A DNA stretch of 64,000 nucleotides from Oscillatoriaceae cyanobacterium Prado104 (GCA_025454405.1 JALOON010000084.1:29658-93657); one strand, 5' to 3'. Shown: positions 17,330 through 26,322, counted from the first letter of the stretch. Program-made: numbers and translations. The notes: generated by a model from the letters alone, not told the origin.

Positions 17330-17887
17330 CTAGCTTCGAGTGACCTTCCGGCAGCGCTCGGTCAACTCAGCTAGTGTCACCTCCCCCCACCGTGTACTGT
17401 GCCAGTGAAATCCCGCAGGAAGGCTGTTTCCATCCGATCGCCCATTGACTTGCAGCCAAAGCCAGCCAGACTTCGCCCACAGCCTGGGATTGCGCAACAG
17501 AATCTGTCGCGAGCTGTTTTCGTCCTCTCGTGCTGCTGTACTTCCTGTAAATTTCCGATCGATCCATGAGCGCTTGCGGTTCTCATCAACAGAACACCAA
17601 ACACCAGACGCGCTCCCGGACATAAAAGCTGTTCCTGGGCTTCTCAAATGCTTAACTGAGGCATTCCCAGAAAAACTGTATTCCTGTAGCAGGTCTTGCC
17701 AGCGGCAATCGGTCTGCCCGAGCCAACCAATTGCCAGCCTAAGTATTGCGGGAATCTGCTCTAGACCCCTCAATCTCGGCAAGGGGCGACAATATTGTTT
17801 TAATAGTTGCCGACCACCGCAGGCCGTACTCGGCGCGTGGGGCTGGGTTACTTCACCTCTACAATTTGCTGAAGTTAGCTGCCCCAT
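17330..17887 (-). CDS. Hypothetical protein, uncertain
   Basis: The 185-residue minus-strand frame is Trp- and Arg-rich, with PRLRGLEQIPAILRLAIGWL and LLRNPRLWAKSGWLWLQVNG. A competing plus-strand frame covers 17445-17933. I recognise no domain, signal peptide or ribosome binding site. The minus frame is preferred because its middle shows a regular mix of hydrophobic and charged residues, while the plus frame is Ser/Cys/Arg-rich in the manner of antisense frames. It may equally be a gene remnant. Confidence 0.3.
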   Translation of the reverse strand: MGQLTSANCRGEVTQPHAPSTACGGRQLLKQYCRPLPRLRGLEQIPAILRLAIGWLGQTDCRWQDLLQEYSFSGNASVKHLRSPGTAFMSGSASGVWCSVDENRKRSWIDRKFTGSTAAREDENSSRQILLRNPRLWAKSGWLWLQVNGRSDGNSLPAGFHWHSTRWGEVTLAELTERCRKVTRS

Positions 17888-18078
17888 AATTAAGCATAGC
17901 CGCTTAAGTTTAACCGAGCAACATATACTGTGAAATCACGATTTTTGATAACATTCTGGGATTAGCCGCCAAATGGTAGCCGGTGTTACATACCATGCGG
18001 GATTTGAAATTTGTATTGATTTAACAGTTTGAAAGTGAATTTTTGAGTGCTGTTTTTTTAAGTTCGCGATCGTGCAAA

Positions 18079-18109
18079 AGCCGGCTATTTTTAGGGAAAA
18101 TAGCCGGCT
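18079..18109 (-). terminator. Likely intrinsic terminator of the stress-protein gene
   Basis: A perfect 13-bp stem AGCCGGCTATTTT / AAAATAGCCGGCT with a short loop is followed on the minus strand by a run of four Ts. It lies 37 bases beyond the stop of the gene at 18146-19366. The T-run is short, so efficiency is uncertain. Confidence 0.65.
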
Positions 18110-18145
18110 GGGGAGATAATCTCGAGAAATGGCGACCGATCGCAA

Positions 18146-19366
18146 TTAGAATCGGCGGCCGGTCACGCCTTGATTTGGGCTGTAAGCATCATCATCAAGG
18201 GAGCGCTCGGTGCGCGCAGTACCGGAGGCGGGATAGTCGTAGACGCCCCATTGCTGAATGCCTCCACGGCTGAGAATTCTTTCAGCCTCAGCGATTTCTG
18301 ATTCAGTACCGTTGAGCAGCACCAAATAATCGCCGCGAGCCACTCGATCGCCGTAGGCTTTAGCTTCTTCTTCGGGAATTCCCAAACCGACTAAAGCACC
18401 GATCAAACCGCCAGCAGTCGCTCCCAAAGCCGTACCAGCAAGGGTAGTCGCGATCGCCGTTGCTTCAGCCCCCGCCAGCATGATCGGTCCGATGCCCGGA
18501 ATTGCCAGCAGCCCGAGTCCTACCAACAAACCTGTCAAACCGCCCAGCGCGCCACCCGTCAGAGCGCCCTTAGTCGCGCCTTCATCGGCCTTGTTATCCG
18601 CGCTTTCTTTGACATCAATCCCGGCGATATCGCCTTTTGAGTCGGCATCCTTGGCGATGACAGAAACCCGATCCATATTGAAACCTGCGGCTCTAAGTTC
18701 TCCCAGCGCTCGTTCCGTCTCGCCGCGAGTCGAAAATACCCCTACAGCGCGCTTGTGGCGGCCGGAAGCCGAGCCGTGATGTTCCGAAGCTCGACGATCG
18801 CTGTCTGCTGGCACGTCGTAAATGCCCCAATCTCGAACGTTGCGCACGGTAAAGATACCCTCGGCTGTTTCGATTTCCGAGTCAGTACCTTCGACAAATA
18901 CCAAATATTCTCCTGCCGAGACGCGATCGTTGTAAATTTTAGCTTTGTCTTCGGGAACCCCCAAACCGATCAAACCGCCTACCAAACCCCCCGCTGCTGC
19001 GCCAATTGCGCCTCCGATCGCCGTATTCGCCAGCACAGTTGCGATCGCGCCACCAGCCATCACAGGTCCGACACCCGGAATCGCCAGCGCCCCGATGCCT
19101 CCGAGCAACCCTAACAAACCGCCGGTGACAGCTCCCGCTGTAGCGCCTGCTTTTGCACCGCCACCTGCTTGCTCTTCGTTACTCTTACCCGTGCCGGCTC
19201 CCGTACCCGCACTGGCACCAGCAATTTTACCGCCCTCCAGATTTTCCCCAACTACCGAAACTTTATTCATGGGGAACCCGGTACTTTGCAGTTCCATCAG
19301 GGCGAGTTCAGTTTCTCGGTAATTAGAAAATGCTCCTACAGCTCGCTTTTGTTGACCTAAAGCCAT
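18146..19366 (-). CDS. Duplicated general stress protein (YflT-like domains with glycine-zipper segments)
   Basis: The 406-residue protein contains two homologous halves. Each begins with a YflT/general-stress-17M-like fold (RAVGAFSNYRETELALMELQ; RAVGVFSTRGETERALGELR). Each continues with a Gly/Ala-rich hydrophobic zipper (GGLLGLLGGIGALAIPGVGP; GGLTGLLVGLGLLAIPGIGP) and closes with YLVFVEGTDSEIETAE / YLVLLNGTESEIAEAE. The Gly-zipper halves could insert into or associate with membranes. A good AGGAGAG ribosome site lies just before ATG at 19366. Related cyanobacterial proteins are annotated as general or low-temperature stress proteins; the biochemical role is unknown. Confidence 0.85.
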   Translation of the reverse strand: MALGQQKRAVGAFSNYRETELALMELQSTGFPMNKVSVVGENLEGGKIAGASAGTGAGTGKSNEEQAGGGAKAGATAGAVTGGLLGLLGGIGALAIPGVGPVMAGGAIATVLANTAIGGAIGAAAGGLVGGLIGLGVPEDKAKIYNDRVSAGEYLVFVEGTDSEIETAEGIFTVRNVRDWGIYDVPADSDRRASEHHGSASGRHKRAVGVFSTRGETERALGELRAAGFNMDRVSVIAKDADSKGDIAGIDVKESADNKADEGATKGALTGGALGGLTGLLVGLGLLAIPGIGPIMLAGAEATAIATTLAGTALGATAGGLIGALVGLGIPEEEAKAYGDRVARGDYLVLLNGTESEIAEAERILSRGGIQQWGVYDYPASGTARTERSLDDDAYSPNQGVTGRRF

Positions 19367-19892
19367 TTTTTCTCTCCTTCTAAATATACTGTTTTTACGC
19401 AGCTACAGATTCTTTGCCAATAGTGCTATTGCTAATATTTAGTCATTTTTTGCAGCTAACTTTCATCGGTCGCTGGTAAGAAACACTTGCTCTATCTTCT
19501 GGTCGATATTGCGATCGCTCCAGGGATGGAAAAACTTATCAATTGAGCCAGTGTCAGACAACACAAATTTTGGTAATGGTAATGGGTAATTTAGCTTGCT
19601 TTCGTTTTTCTTGCCCTTTCAAGTTTCTCTAAATAAATTTTAGGGTGCGTTGGTCCAAAGCACCCTAGGTGAGAGCCATTTAATTTTCACAAATGAGTCA
19701 ACGATCGGCTAACTGCTGTTTTTATTAGTTATAGCGATCGCAAATGATTTGTAAATACTCCAAGGTTCAGAAACCCGGTTTCTTAGAGAAACCGGGTTTC
19801 TATGCTTTTACGAATGATTTGCGATCGCTATATTAGCTGCTAACTGTCAACTCTCAACTCTCAACTTTCAACTATCCACTGTCAACTGATTT
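19367..19892. other. Intergenic region with an inverted-repeat element
   Basis: No gene is visible in these 526 bases. The right half holds the 101-bp element described at 19731-19831. A CTCAACT/CAACTTT heptamer run (about 19848-19885) precedes the BON gene stop. Confidence 0.5.
19731..19831. mobile_element. 101-bp inverted-repeat element with HIP1 in its ends
   Basis: Perfect 15-bp ends ATAGCGATCGCAAAT (19731-19745) and ATTTGCGATCGCTAT (19817-19831) enclose a central hairpin AGAAACCCGGTTTCT / AGAAACCGGGTTTCT. It has the size and shape of a MITE. Each end carries a complete HIP1 octamer. No longer transposon is seen in the window that would match it. Confidence 0.7.
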
Positions 19893-20372
19893 TTATTGAG
19901 AGGTAGATGGTTCAGATGTAGCTGGTGCCACAACTGCCGTAACATTTACCTCTTTAACACCCTTGATTTCTTTAGCTAGCGGTTCAATTTTCGCTAAATC
20001 TTGTTGGTTGGGAACTGTGCCACCGACGGTGACAACGCCGTCTTTGGCATCAACAGTTAGCTGACCTTTAGTGATATTTACTTCCAGCTTAGAGCGAACT
20101 TCGCTTTGCAAGTCGCCGTCAGCTCTGTCTGCATCGCCGCCAGTCACGTTGTTGCGTTGTTCTCGCGCTCTAATGTCAGAATTTGCTTGCGCTCTGCGAA
20201 TGTCGCTGGTTGCGTCAGACTGAGTTTGTTGAACTGTCTCTGGTGATGGCGGGGCAGCAGTAGTTTGTGCGGGAGAGTTAGGAGCGTCAGCACTTGTTTT
20301 AGCTCCTTCGCTGCAAGCGGTAGCTCCCAGTAACAGGATGCCGCTGAGGAGAAATGGTGTGAGTTTGTTCAT
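19893..20372 (-). CDS. BON domain lipoprotein
   Basis: The 159-residue protein has a lipoprotein signal (LLLGATACSE, lipobox Cys at residue 20), a Ser/Pro/Thr/Gln-rich linker and a BON domain (LQSEVRSKLEVNITKGQLTV ... VTVGGTVPNQQDLAKIEPLA ... VKEVNVTAVV). BON domains bind phospholipid or cell-envelope surfaces, as in OsmY-like proteins. It should be anchored to a membrane on the periplasmic side. A GGAGGG ribosome site lies just upstream of the ATG at 20372. It may help envelope stability under stress; that part is inference. Confidence 0.9.
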   Translation of the reverse strand: MNKLTPFLLSGILLLGATACSEGAKTSADAPNSPAQTTAAPPSPETVQQTQSDATSDIRRAQANSDIRAREQRNNVTGGDADRADGDLQSEVRSKLEVNITKGQLTVDAKDGVVTVGGTVPNQQDLAKIEPLAKEIKGVKEVNVTAVVAPATSEPSTSQ

Positions 20373-20633
20373 CGTTAATTACCCTCCGGGTATGCTTTCA
20401 GCGAGCCAGACAAATGCTTTGCTCGTCCTTTTTACAATTTCTAAGTCTTTATATCCAAGATAGAAATTAGCACTCTCGACTGCATCGCCCCACAGGTGTA
20501 ACCTCGATCTATGTCGTTAGATAGAGACATGGGATTTTAGGTTGCAGGTTGCAGGTTTCAGGAGGTTTGAAGCCGTCAACTAAACCCTAAGATAGGTCTA
20601 CCACCTAACACCTAACACCTCACACCTTCTTTT

Positions 20634-21191
20634 TCAAAACAACTGAAAAGAATCGAGAAATTTCTGCGCATTTTCCGGTTTGGGAGTGCTGACTACGAGT
20701 CCGTAAATGCGCCGATCGACCAAAAAAACTTGACCGATGCCGAAAGGTTCTTTAGGGGAAAGCGGTTGAAATTCAAATTCTTTGCCCGGATAGCCATCGA
20801 GGGAAATATCCCGCACCTGCAGCAATTTAGCATTGGCGGCGACGACAAAGAAATCGACTGCGGTATTTAAAGTAATTTTGATGTTATTGTTGCTGAGTCG
20901 GAGTTCGTCGAGATCGAAAAATTGCAGTAAATAAGTTTCTTTGTTGTCTTTATTTTTTAAGATCGACCTGTAGGTATGGGTAGTAATTTGATTGGAAAAA
21001 GTCTCGACATTAATTTTAGGATTTCCCGGCATATCGATCGCAAACAGACCCTCAGCAGAGCAAAACGGCTGCCATTCCACTTCAGGAATCTGCGCCCGCG
21101 CGGGGGCTGTTTGAGCTTTGAGGGGCGCGGCAAACTTGACGGGCAAGACCAGCAAGGCAATAGTAATTGGGAGTAAATGGAAGATTTTCAT
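20634..21191 (-). CDS. Hypothetical exported protein
   Basis: The 185-residue protein starts with a clear signal peptide (ITIALLVLPVKFAAPLKAQT, likely cleavage after LKA). The mature part has a beta-rich pattern: LFAIDMPGNPKINVETFSNQ, HTYRSILKN, and a C-terminal QVFLVDRRIYGLVVSTPKPE. This shape resembles small periplasmic proteins of unknown function found widely in cyanobacteria. It follows the CHAT-WD40 gene on the same strand after 66 bases, so co-transcription is possible, but no functional link is evident. Confidence 0.75.
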   Translation of the reverse strand: MKIFHLLPITIALLVLPVKFAAPLKAQTAPARAQIPEVEWQPFCSAEGLFAIDMPGNPKINVETFSNQITTHTYRSILKNKDNKETYLLQFFDLDELRLSNNNIKITLNTAVDFFVVAANAKLLQVRDISLDGYPGKEFEFQPLSPKEPFGIGQVFLVDRRIYGLVVSTPKPENAQKFLDSFQLF

Positions 21192-21257
21192 TAGCTTAAA
21201 TTTAAATTATACTAATGATAGCGGGCGATCGGCAAGTAGTTCGCTTCAAAGCTCGAG

Positions 21258-23348
21258 TCAAGCAGGAACTCGCCAAATTTTTACAGTAGCATCCGAACTG
21301 CCGCTGACCAAAGTTTTGCCGTCTGGACTGAAAGCTACAGACATGACTGGACCGAGATGTTCGAGAGTTTGCAGCAATTCTCCAGTGTGAAAATTCCAAA
21401 TCCGAATCGTGCAGTCAGCACCGCCGCTGGCAAGAGTTTCTCCGTCGGGACTGAAGGAAAGAGAATACACGCTATCTGAATGTTGGGTAAAGGTACGCAG
21501 CAGTCTGCCATTTTCACTATTCCACAGTTTAATTGGCTGTTGGGAACCGGCAGAGGCAACTATTTTGCCATCCGGGCTAATTGCCACAGACCAAATTACC
21601 CCAACTGAAGAATCAAACCAGGATGCTAACGAAGCGAAAAACTCTGAAGGTGCAGGTCGATTGAGAGTGTGTAGCAATTCTTCTTTGCGCCAATTCCAAA
21701 TTTTAATTGCACCGTCTAAACCGCCGCTAACTAAAATGCGTCCGTCTTTACTGAAAGCTAGGGAACTAACTTCCCAACCGTGTCCCCAGAGGGTTTTTTC
21801 TATTTTACTTTTATTGAGATTCCAAATATCAATTGTAGCTCCAACAAGCGTAGTACCGATGTGACCGTTAGCGAGGGTTTGTTCGTCAGGGTTGAAAGCC
21901 AAACAGCTTGTCCGCAGTGCTACTATTGCGTTTCCCAAAGTTTGTTTGAATTGTCTGTTTGCCACATCCCACAACTTGATGCTGCCGTCAAAAAATTCGT
22001 GGTTGCTGGCACTGGCAAGAGTTTTGCTGTCGGGGCTGAAAGCTACAGCAATTACAGCGCTATTGTGTCCGTTGAAAGTATGGATTAATTCTCCTGTAGC
22101 AAGGTTCCAAAGTTTGACGGTTTTGTCGAGGCTGCCGCTAGCGATCGTGTTTCCATTTGAACTGATAGCGACTGACCTAACAACATCTGAATGCCCTGTT
22201 AAAACCAGCAGGCATTTCCAATTAATAAGCTGTTTCCAGCTTAGCGGTTCAACCGCAGGATTTTGACAAATTACTGGCAGCCAACTAATACCGGGCAATT
22301 CTTTATTATTAGCATCTTCCAATTTTCGGCGTGCTTCCCGCACTGCAGCATACAAAGATTTGTTGTTAGCAAATGCTGCGAGAAAGTCTTGCAAAAAAAT
22401 ATGTGCGGCTGTATCTGGTATGGGTTCGCGCATGACGATACTTTGGGGCAAATACAATTTGCCTAGCTGGTTGGCGATTCCCAAACCGTCGCAGGAGTTA
22501 AAAATTGCTAATTGCAGTCCTTTGTCGATCGCGCCTGTCATGGCATTGCGCAAGTCGTCAATACTTACACTCTCTGTTTTGCTAATTTCAAATTCGCCTA
22601 TTTGACCCCCTGCTATGGTTGAACTGTGACCTGCAAAAAAGAAAATATGCCATCCCCGATCGTCCCGCAGGAAATTCAGTAATTCGGCTTTTGTCGGCTT
22701 GTTCAAGGATGTAATTTCTGCACCCCGTTCAGTTAGAGCGTGCAAAAATTGACGGTCTAATTCGATGTTAATTTCGTCATTATTGCCAAATACTGCTAAA
22801 ATCCTTACTGCCGATTTGCGGCATTCCGATCGGGGAAAGTTTGGCGGTTTAACGGTTAAGGTGCTCAGAGCAATTTCTGAATTTTTGTAGGTATCATAAA
22901 ATAAATTCCACGCAGACCAAGGCAGTCTCCGCAAATTAGCATCGTCTGTTTGCAGGATCACTCGAATTTCATCATTTGGCTGTAATTCCTGTTGCAATCC
23001 ATCTAGGATTTTTCTCCAGGATTTTTCGCTGGAACTGAGCCAGCAATCGATATTAGCTGCCAGGATTTTCTCGGAGTTATCATTAAATATAATGATTTTT
23101 TCTCCTTTAGGTTTAATGCGCGATCGAGTTCGATCGCCGTTGCTTGAATCTCGATTTACCCACATTCCAAAATCCGATCGCCACTTCCTGAAAGATTCCA
23201 GCAGCTCGATATCTCCTGTGGGTGGCAGCCTGCCAAAGTCTCTTAATTTTAAGTTAAATGGCGGTTCATCTTCTCGGATTTCCAAAGTAATTGGGAATCC
23301 TCGATCGCAGCTTCCGTCCATGACGGTGAGAATGACTTGTTTTTTCAT
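21258..23348 (-). CDS. CHAT-domain caspase-like protease fused to a seven-bladed WD40 propeller
   Basis: The 696-residue protein has a CHAT (caspase HetF-associated) domain in its first half. The predicted catalytic His lies in FFFAGHSST (about residue 240) and the Cys in LAIFNSCDGLG (about residue 285). From about residue 370, seven WD40 repeats follow (GHSDVVRSVAISSNGNTIAS ... WNLAT to WRVPA). CHAT proteases are cysteine proteases in the caspase/separase clan; several act in signalling or cell-death pathways. It starts 26 bases after the DUF1822 gene, indicating an operon. The WD40 propeller probably recognises a partner that controls the protease. No membrane segment is seen. Confidence 0.93.
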   Translation of the reverse strand: MKKQVILTVMDGSCDRGFPITLEIREDEPPFNLKLRDFGRLPPTGDIELLESFRKWRSDFGMWVNRDSSNGDRTRSRIKPKGEKIIIFNDNSEKILAANIDCWLSSSEKSWRKILDGLQQELQPNDEIRVILQTDDANLRRLPWSAWNLFYDTYKNSEIALSTLTVKPPNFPRSECRKSAVRILAVFGNNDEINIELDRQFLHALTERGAEITSLNKPTKAELLNFLRDDRGWHIFFFAGHSSTIAGGQIGEFEISKTESVSIDDLRNAMTGAIDKGLQLAIFNSCDGLGIANQLGKLYLPQSIVMREPIPDTAAHIFLQDFLAAFANNKSLYAAVREARRKLEDANNKELPGISWLPVICQNPAVEPLSWKQLINWKCLLVLTGHSDVVRSVAISSNGNTIASGSLDKTVKLWNLATGELIHTFNGHNSAVIAVAFSPDSKTLASASNHEFFDGSIKLWDVANRQFKQTLGNAIVALRTSCLAFNPDEQTLANGHIGTTLVGATIDIWNLNKSKIEKTLWGHGWEVSSLAFSKDGRILVSGGLDGAIKIWNWRKEELLHTLNRPAPSEFFASLASWFDSSVGVIWSVAISPDGKIVASAGSQQPIKLWNSENGRLLRTFTQHSDSVYSLSFSPDGETLASGGADCTIRIWNFHTGELLQTLEHLGPVMSVAFSPDGKTLVSGSSDATVKIWRVPA

Positions 23349-23374
23349 AAATTGGATCGCGCGTTTTTTACTGA

Positions 23375-24418
23375 TTAAAAATGTTCTGTGACGCAGGCGC
23401 TGCCGAGAACGAGTCGAACGCTAAATTTTTCTCCTGGCTCGACACTAAAATCTAGCAAGAGGGCGTTATCTTTACTGCCAACTTGTTTGTGATATTCCGG
23501 TACGATTTCTCCACTTTCATTTAATAGCGTTACTTGCAATCCTGCAGGCAGGTAAGCTGCATCCCCTGACGACGGATAAATCAATATTTTGATGTCGATA
23601 TCTTCTGCTTGCGGTATCAGTTGGATTGCCAAATTGACCGATCGCTGTCCTCCCAATTCGATCGATTTTGCCCTTTCGACAACTTCTAAGTTTTCAGTCT
23701 GAGATGTGCGCGATCGGCTGCGCTGGTTGCGAGTCAATATCAAGGCTACTGGCTGATAACCTTCACCAAATATATTTTGATAAATTTGCCTCATATAAAT
23801 TAGCACCGAACTCTGCGGGATCTCCCCTAAATCGCTAACGGTGACTTGTAACAATCGGTCCAGGCGTTCGGCTCTGTAAAGTTGTTCTATTCGATCGTAT
23901 TCCGAGCGATCGCTTTCAAAAGCCAGCAAGGTACTGCCAGCTTCTATTTTTTGTACTATCAAAGGTTTTTCTATAACTTCTCCGAGGCGCTTGACAATTG
24001 CTTGTAATTGCAAATTATCGGGATTGTCAATTTCAATTACAATGCGCCACCAAACTTTTTCGGTTTCTCTCGGGTGTCTGTCGGATTGTTTTCGGAACCC
24101 TCTTGCCGCCAGTTCCTGGGGAATGTCGATCGATTCAATATCCACAGATGAATCGTAATTTAGCAGGACTTTGAGGTATTTATAAAGGCGATCGGATAAC
24201 TCATTTCTGGTTTGACCGTAATTTTTTCCGTAAATTTTGGCAATTTCCGATGCTTTTTTACCTGCAAGTATGCCGTGCAAATTGTCTCGATCGTTGGGTG
24301 TAATATTTTCAGGTTTTTCTGTTTGCTTGTAAATTCTTTTGGCTTGGCCTAGAGCTTTGTAGAGGTCTTCTAATTTCCAGTTGGTTTCTGCTATTTCTCT
24401 CAGTGTTTGTCGGTCCAT
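23375..24418 (-). CDS. DUF1822 family protein with N-terminal helical domain
   Basis: The 347-residue protein has an N-terminal helical or helix-turn-helix-like region (ASEIAKIYGKNYGQTRNELS near residues 52-72), a middle domain (VWWRIVIEIDNPDNLQLQAI) and a C-terminal DUF1822-type beta domain (GLQVTLLNESGEIV ... GEKFSVRLVLGSACVTEHF). DUF1822 proteins are typical cyanobacterial neighbours of CHAT or CHASE2 proteins and sigma-like factors. Here the CHAT gene follows 26 bases downstream. It is probably an adaptor or regulator of the protease; the domain function is unknown. A palindrome candidate operator lies about 45 bases upstream. Confidence 0.82.
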   Translation of the reverse strand: MDRQTLREIAETNWKLEDLYKALGQAKRIYKQTEKPENITPNDRDNLHGILAGKKASEIAKIYGKNYGQTRNELSDRLYKYLKVLLNYDSSVDIESIDIPQELAARGFRKQSDRHPRETEKVWWRIVIEIDNPDNLQLQAIVKRLGEVIEKPLIVQKIEAGSTLLAFESDRSEYDRIEQLYRAERLDRLLQVTVSDLGEIPQSSVLIYMRQIYQNIFGEGYQPVALILTRNQRSRSRTSQTENLEVVERAKSIELGGQRSVNLAIQLIPQAEDIDIKILIYPSSGDAAYLPAGLQVTLLNESGEIVPEYHKQVGSKDNALLLDFSVEPGEKFSVRLVLGSACVTEHF

Positions 24419-24460
24419 ATCAGCGAGTTAGTAAAAAAAATGGGCGAACTTTATAAAAAG

Positions 24461-24476
24461 TATGACACTTGTCATA
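24461..24476. promoter_or_regulatory. Palindromic operator candidate TATGACA-CT-TGTCATA
   Basis: The 16-bp dyad TATGACACTTGTCATA is followed by a third half-site GTCATA (about 24481-24486). It lies between the divergent DUF1822 (minus) and small secreted peptide (plus) genes, in the right place to control one or both. Confidence 0.45.
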
Positions 24477-24552
24477 TTCAGTCATATCGATTGTAAAATC
24501 TGTTTCTCCCTAATCTGGCGATCGCAAATTGAGTTAACTTGGAGACACGACA

Positions 24553-24744
24553 ATGAATAGCAAAGTCTGTTCGAGTATCCTGCTCTTAACGATCGCGATC
24601 GCCCTTTGCGAGTTAAGTGTGACACCCGCAAAACAGCGCGGTAGTTCAACTGCTGGCACAACCAAGATTGAGACACCAATGACAAATATGATATCTCAAA
24701 GAATTTGCACGGACAAGTACGGCAATCAATATCCTTGCCCTTAA
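24553..24744 (+). CDS. Small secreted Cys-containing peptide (63 aa)
   Basis: ATG at 24553 follows a GGAGA ribosome site (about 24541). The 63-residue product has a Lys followed by a hydrophobic signal sequence (SSILLLTIAIALCELSVTPA). The mature Thr/Ser-rich peptide ends RICTDKYGNQYPCP with two Cys five-plus residues apart. It lies inside the CHAT/DUF1822 cluster but on the opposite strand, between the DUF1822 gene and the TPR gene. I recognise no family. Its start site and position suggest a real exported peptide; any functional link to the cluster is inference. Confidence 0.65.
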   Translation: MNSKVCSSILLLTIAIALCELSVTPAKQRGSSTAGTTKIETPMTNMISQRICTDKYGNQYPCP

Positions 24745-24798
24745 TTTCTAGCTGAGAATCTGGAGAAAGGGTTGTGGGGCTTTCCCGGAAAATCGCCT

Positions 24799-25776
24799 TT
24801 ACTCCAGACGCTGCCTTGCCTTGCCGATCCAAATATCTTCATCTCGTTCGTCGGAACTACCATAGGCGAGGCAGTTTTTCCAAGCTGCTATTGCTTCTGC
24901 TTTCTTCCCAAGATTTTCTAGCACTTCTGCCATGATGCCGTAAGTTAAACCCCGATCGCTCTCTAGTTTAACAGCCTCTTGCAGCTTTCCTAAAGCTTCC
25001 TTCCAGCGTCCTTGTTCCTTCCACGCCCAAGCTAAATAAATCAACAATGACGATTTTACTCTCGCTATCGATTCTGCTATCCGATCGTCCTCAACTTGTT
25101 CTTTTTCGTTTTCAATTAGATTCAAACCGACATGGCTTCTTTCAATTGCTTTTGTCCAGTTTTTATATTCAGTGACGTACAAGCGAGCCAATTTACAGTA
25201 AGCAGCCGCAAAGCCGCGAAATGCTGCTTCTCGATACAGTTCGATCGCCCCATCATATTTTTCTGCATCTTCATAAATTAATGCGAGATTGTAGTAACTT
25301 GCTGCATTATCTGGATTGAGTTCGATCGCTAGCTCGAACTGTTTTCTCGCTTCAACTAAGTCGCTCGCTAATTTTAATTCAAAACCGAGATTGTTAGCCT
25401 CGATCGCTCCATTGTTTACCTTAATATTCTGCTCTGGCAGTGCTGGATTTTCGCTTGCAGCTAGCGCCGTTAACTCTGTTTCTTTAACTTCACCAGGTTC
25501 GGCTATCTCTTGCCAATTTAGTTCTAAAATTTCACAGTATGCTTTAAAAATATCTGAGTCAACTTTGCGGGTGCCGTATAAAAAAAATTTCCAGCTTTCA
25601 TGGCTTACTCCGGGATAAAAATACTCTGCTTTTTCTGGCAAATTCGGATCGAGAATCTTGCTGGCTTTGCGCAGCACTTCCTGACTCTCTACAATCCATT
25701 TTTTCCGTTCTCTCGCTTCCTTTAAGATTGGTTTAGCTGACTCGCGAGTTTTAAGTTTTGTTCTCCTACAGCTCAT
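24799..25776 (-). CDS. TPR protein with N-terminal signalling-adaptor domain
   Basis: I place the start at 25776 (MSCRRTKLKTRESAK), because the neighbouring small gene begins with the same MSC motif; an in-frame start at 25833 would overlap that gene. The 325-residue product has a ~80-residue N-terminal domain (PILKEARERKKWIVESQEVL ... WKFFLYGTRKVDSDIF ... AYCEILELNWQEIAE). This resembles a short helical module I have seen at the start of cyanobacterial signalling ATPases. About four to five TPR repeats follow (ASYYNLALIYEDAEKYDGAI). It is a likely scaffold within the CHAT module. Confidence 0.85.
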   Translation of the reverse strand: MSCRRTKLKTRESAKPILKEARERKKWIVESQEVLRKASKILDPNLPEKAEYFYPGVSHESWKFFLYGTRKVDSDIFKAYCEILELNWQEIAEPGEVKETELTALAASENPALPEQNIKVNNGAIEANNLGFELKLASDLVEARKQFELAIELNPDNAASYYNLALIYEDAEKYDGAIELYREAAFRGFAAAYCKLARLYVTEYKNWTKAIERSHVGLNLIENEKEQVEDDRIAESIARVKSSLLIYLAWAWKEQGRWKEALGKLQEAVKLESDRGLTYGIMAEVLENLGKKAEAIAAWKNCLAYGSSDERDEDIWIGKARQRLE

Positions 25777-25805
25777 TGTTTTTATTTTCAATATATTCAG
25801 AAATT

Positions 25806-26093
25806 TCACGGTATTTCGGCAATTTCTTGCCAATTGAGTTCTAAAACCTCACAGTACGCTTGAAAAATCTCTGTATCAATTTTGCGCATTCCGTATAGAA
25901 AAAATTTCCAGCTTGCATTCGTTATCCCTGGATGGAAAGCATCTCCTCTGTCTTCCCAGTTCGGATCGAGAAGCTTGCTGGCTTTGCGCAGCGGTTCCCG
26001 ACTGTCTACAGCCCACCCCTGTCGGTTTCTCGCTTCCTTAAGGATTTGTTTGGCAGAATCGCGAGTTTTGAGCCTAGGAATTATACAGCTCAT
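25806..26093 (-). CDS. Stand-alone adaptor-domain protein, paralog of the TPR protein N-terminus
   Basis: The 95-residue product (start at 26093, MSCIIPRLKTRDSAK) is only the adaptor domain (QILKEARNRQGWAVDSREPL ... SWKFFLYGMRKIDTEIFQAY ... LELNWQEIAEIP). It is clearly homologous to residues 1-85 of the next gene downstream, and the upstream bases (CATTGTTTTTATT) are also shared, so a tandem duplication made it. It lies 29 bases before the TPR gene on the same strand, probably in one operon. It could compete with or bridge the longer protein by homotypic contact; that is inference. An in-frame start at 26108 is less likely. Confidence 0.78.
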   Translation of the reverse strand: MSCIIPRLKTRDSAKQILKEARNRQGWAVDSREPLRKASKLLDPNWEDRGDAFHPGITNASWKFFLYGMRKIDTEIFQAYCEVLELNWQEIAEIP

Positions 26094-26322
26094 TGTTTTT
26101 ATTGTCAAGATCTAGTTCGATCGGCAAAAACGAGAATTTTAGCGATCTTAACAGATCTAGCGATCGATCTGAGCAGCCTGCCATCGTAAATACATCAACA
26201 AATTGAGCGATCGAGATTTTTTTTGCAAGCGATCTCGTTACGACAATTCTAATTCATTTCTAGCAATTCATCTCAAAATTTGCAAGGCATTACATGAGTT
26301 TGTGTTTACTAGGAGAACTAAT

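Noticed and set aside
17445..17933. 162-codon plus-strand frame
   Set aside because: It overlaps the minus frame at 17330-17887, is Cys/Ser/Arg-rich like antisense frames and has no ribosome site.
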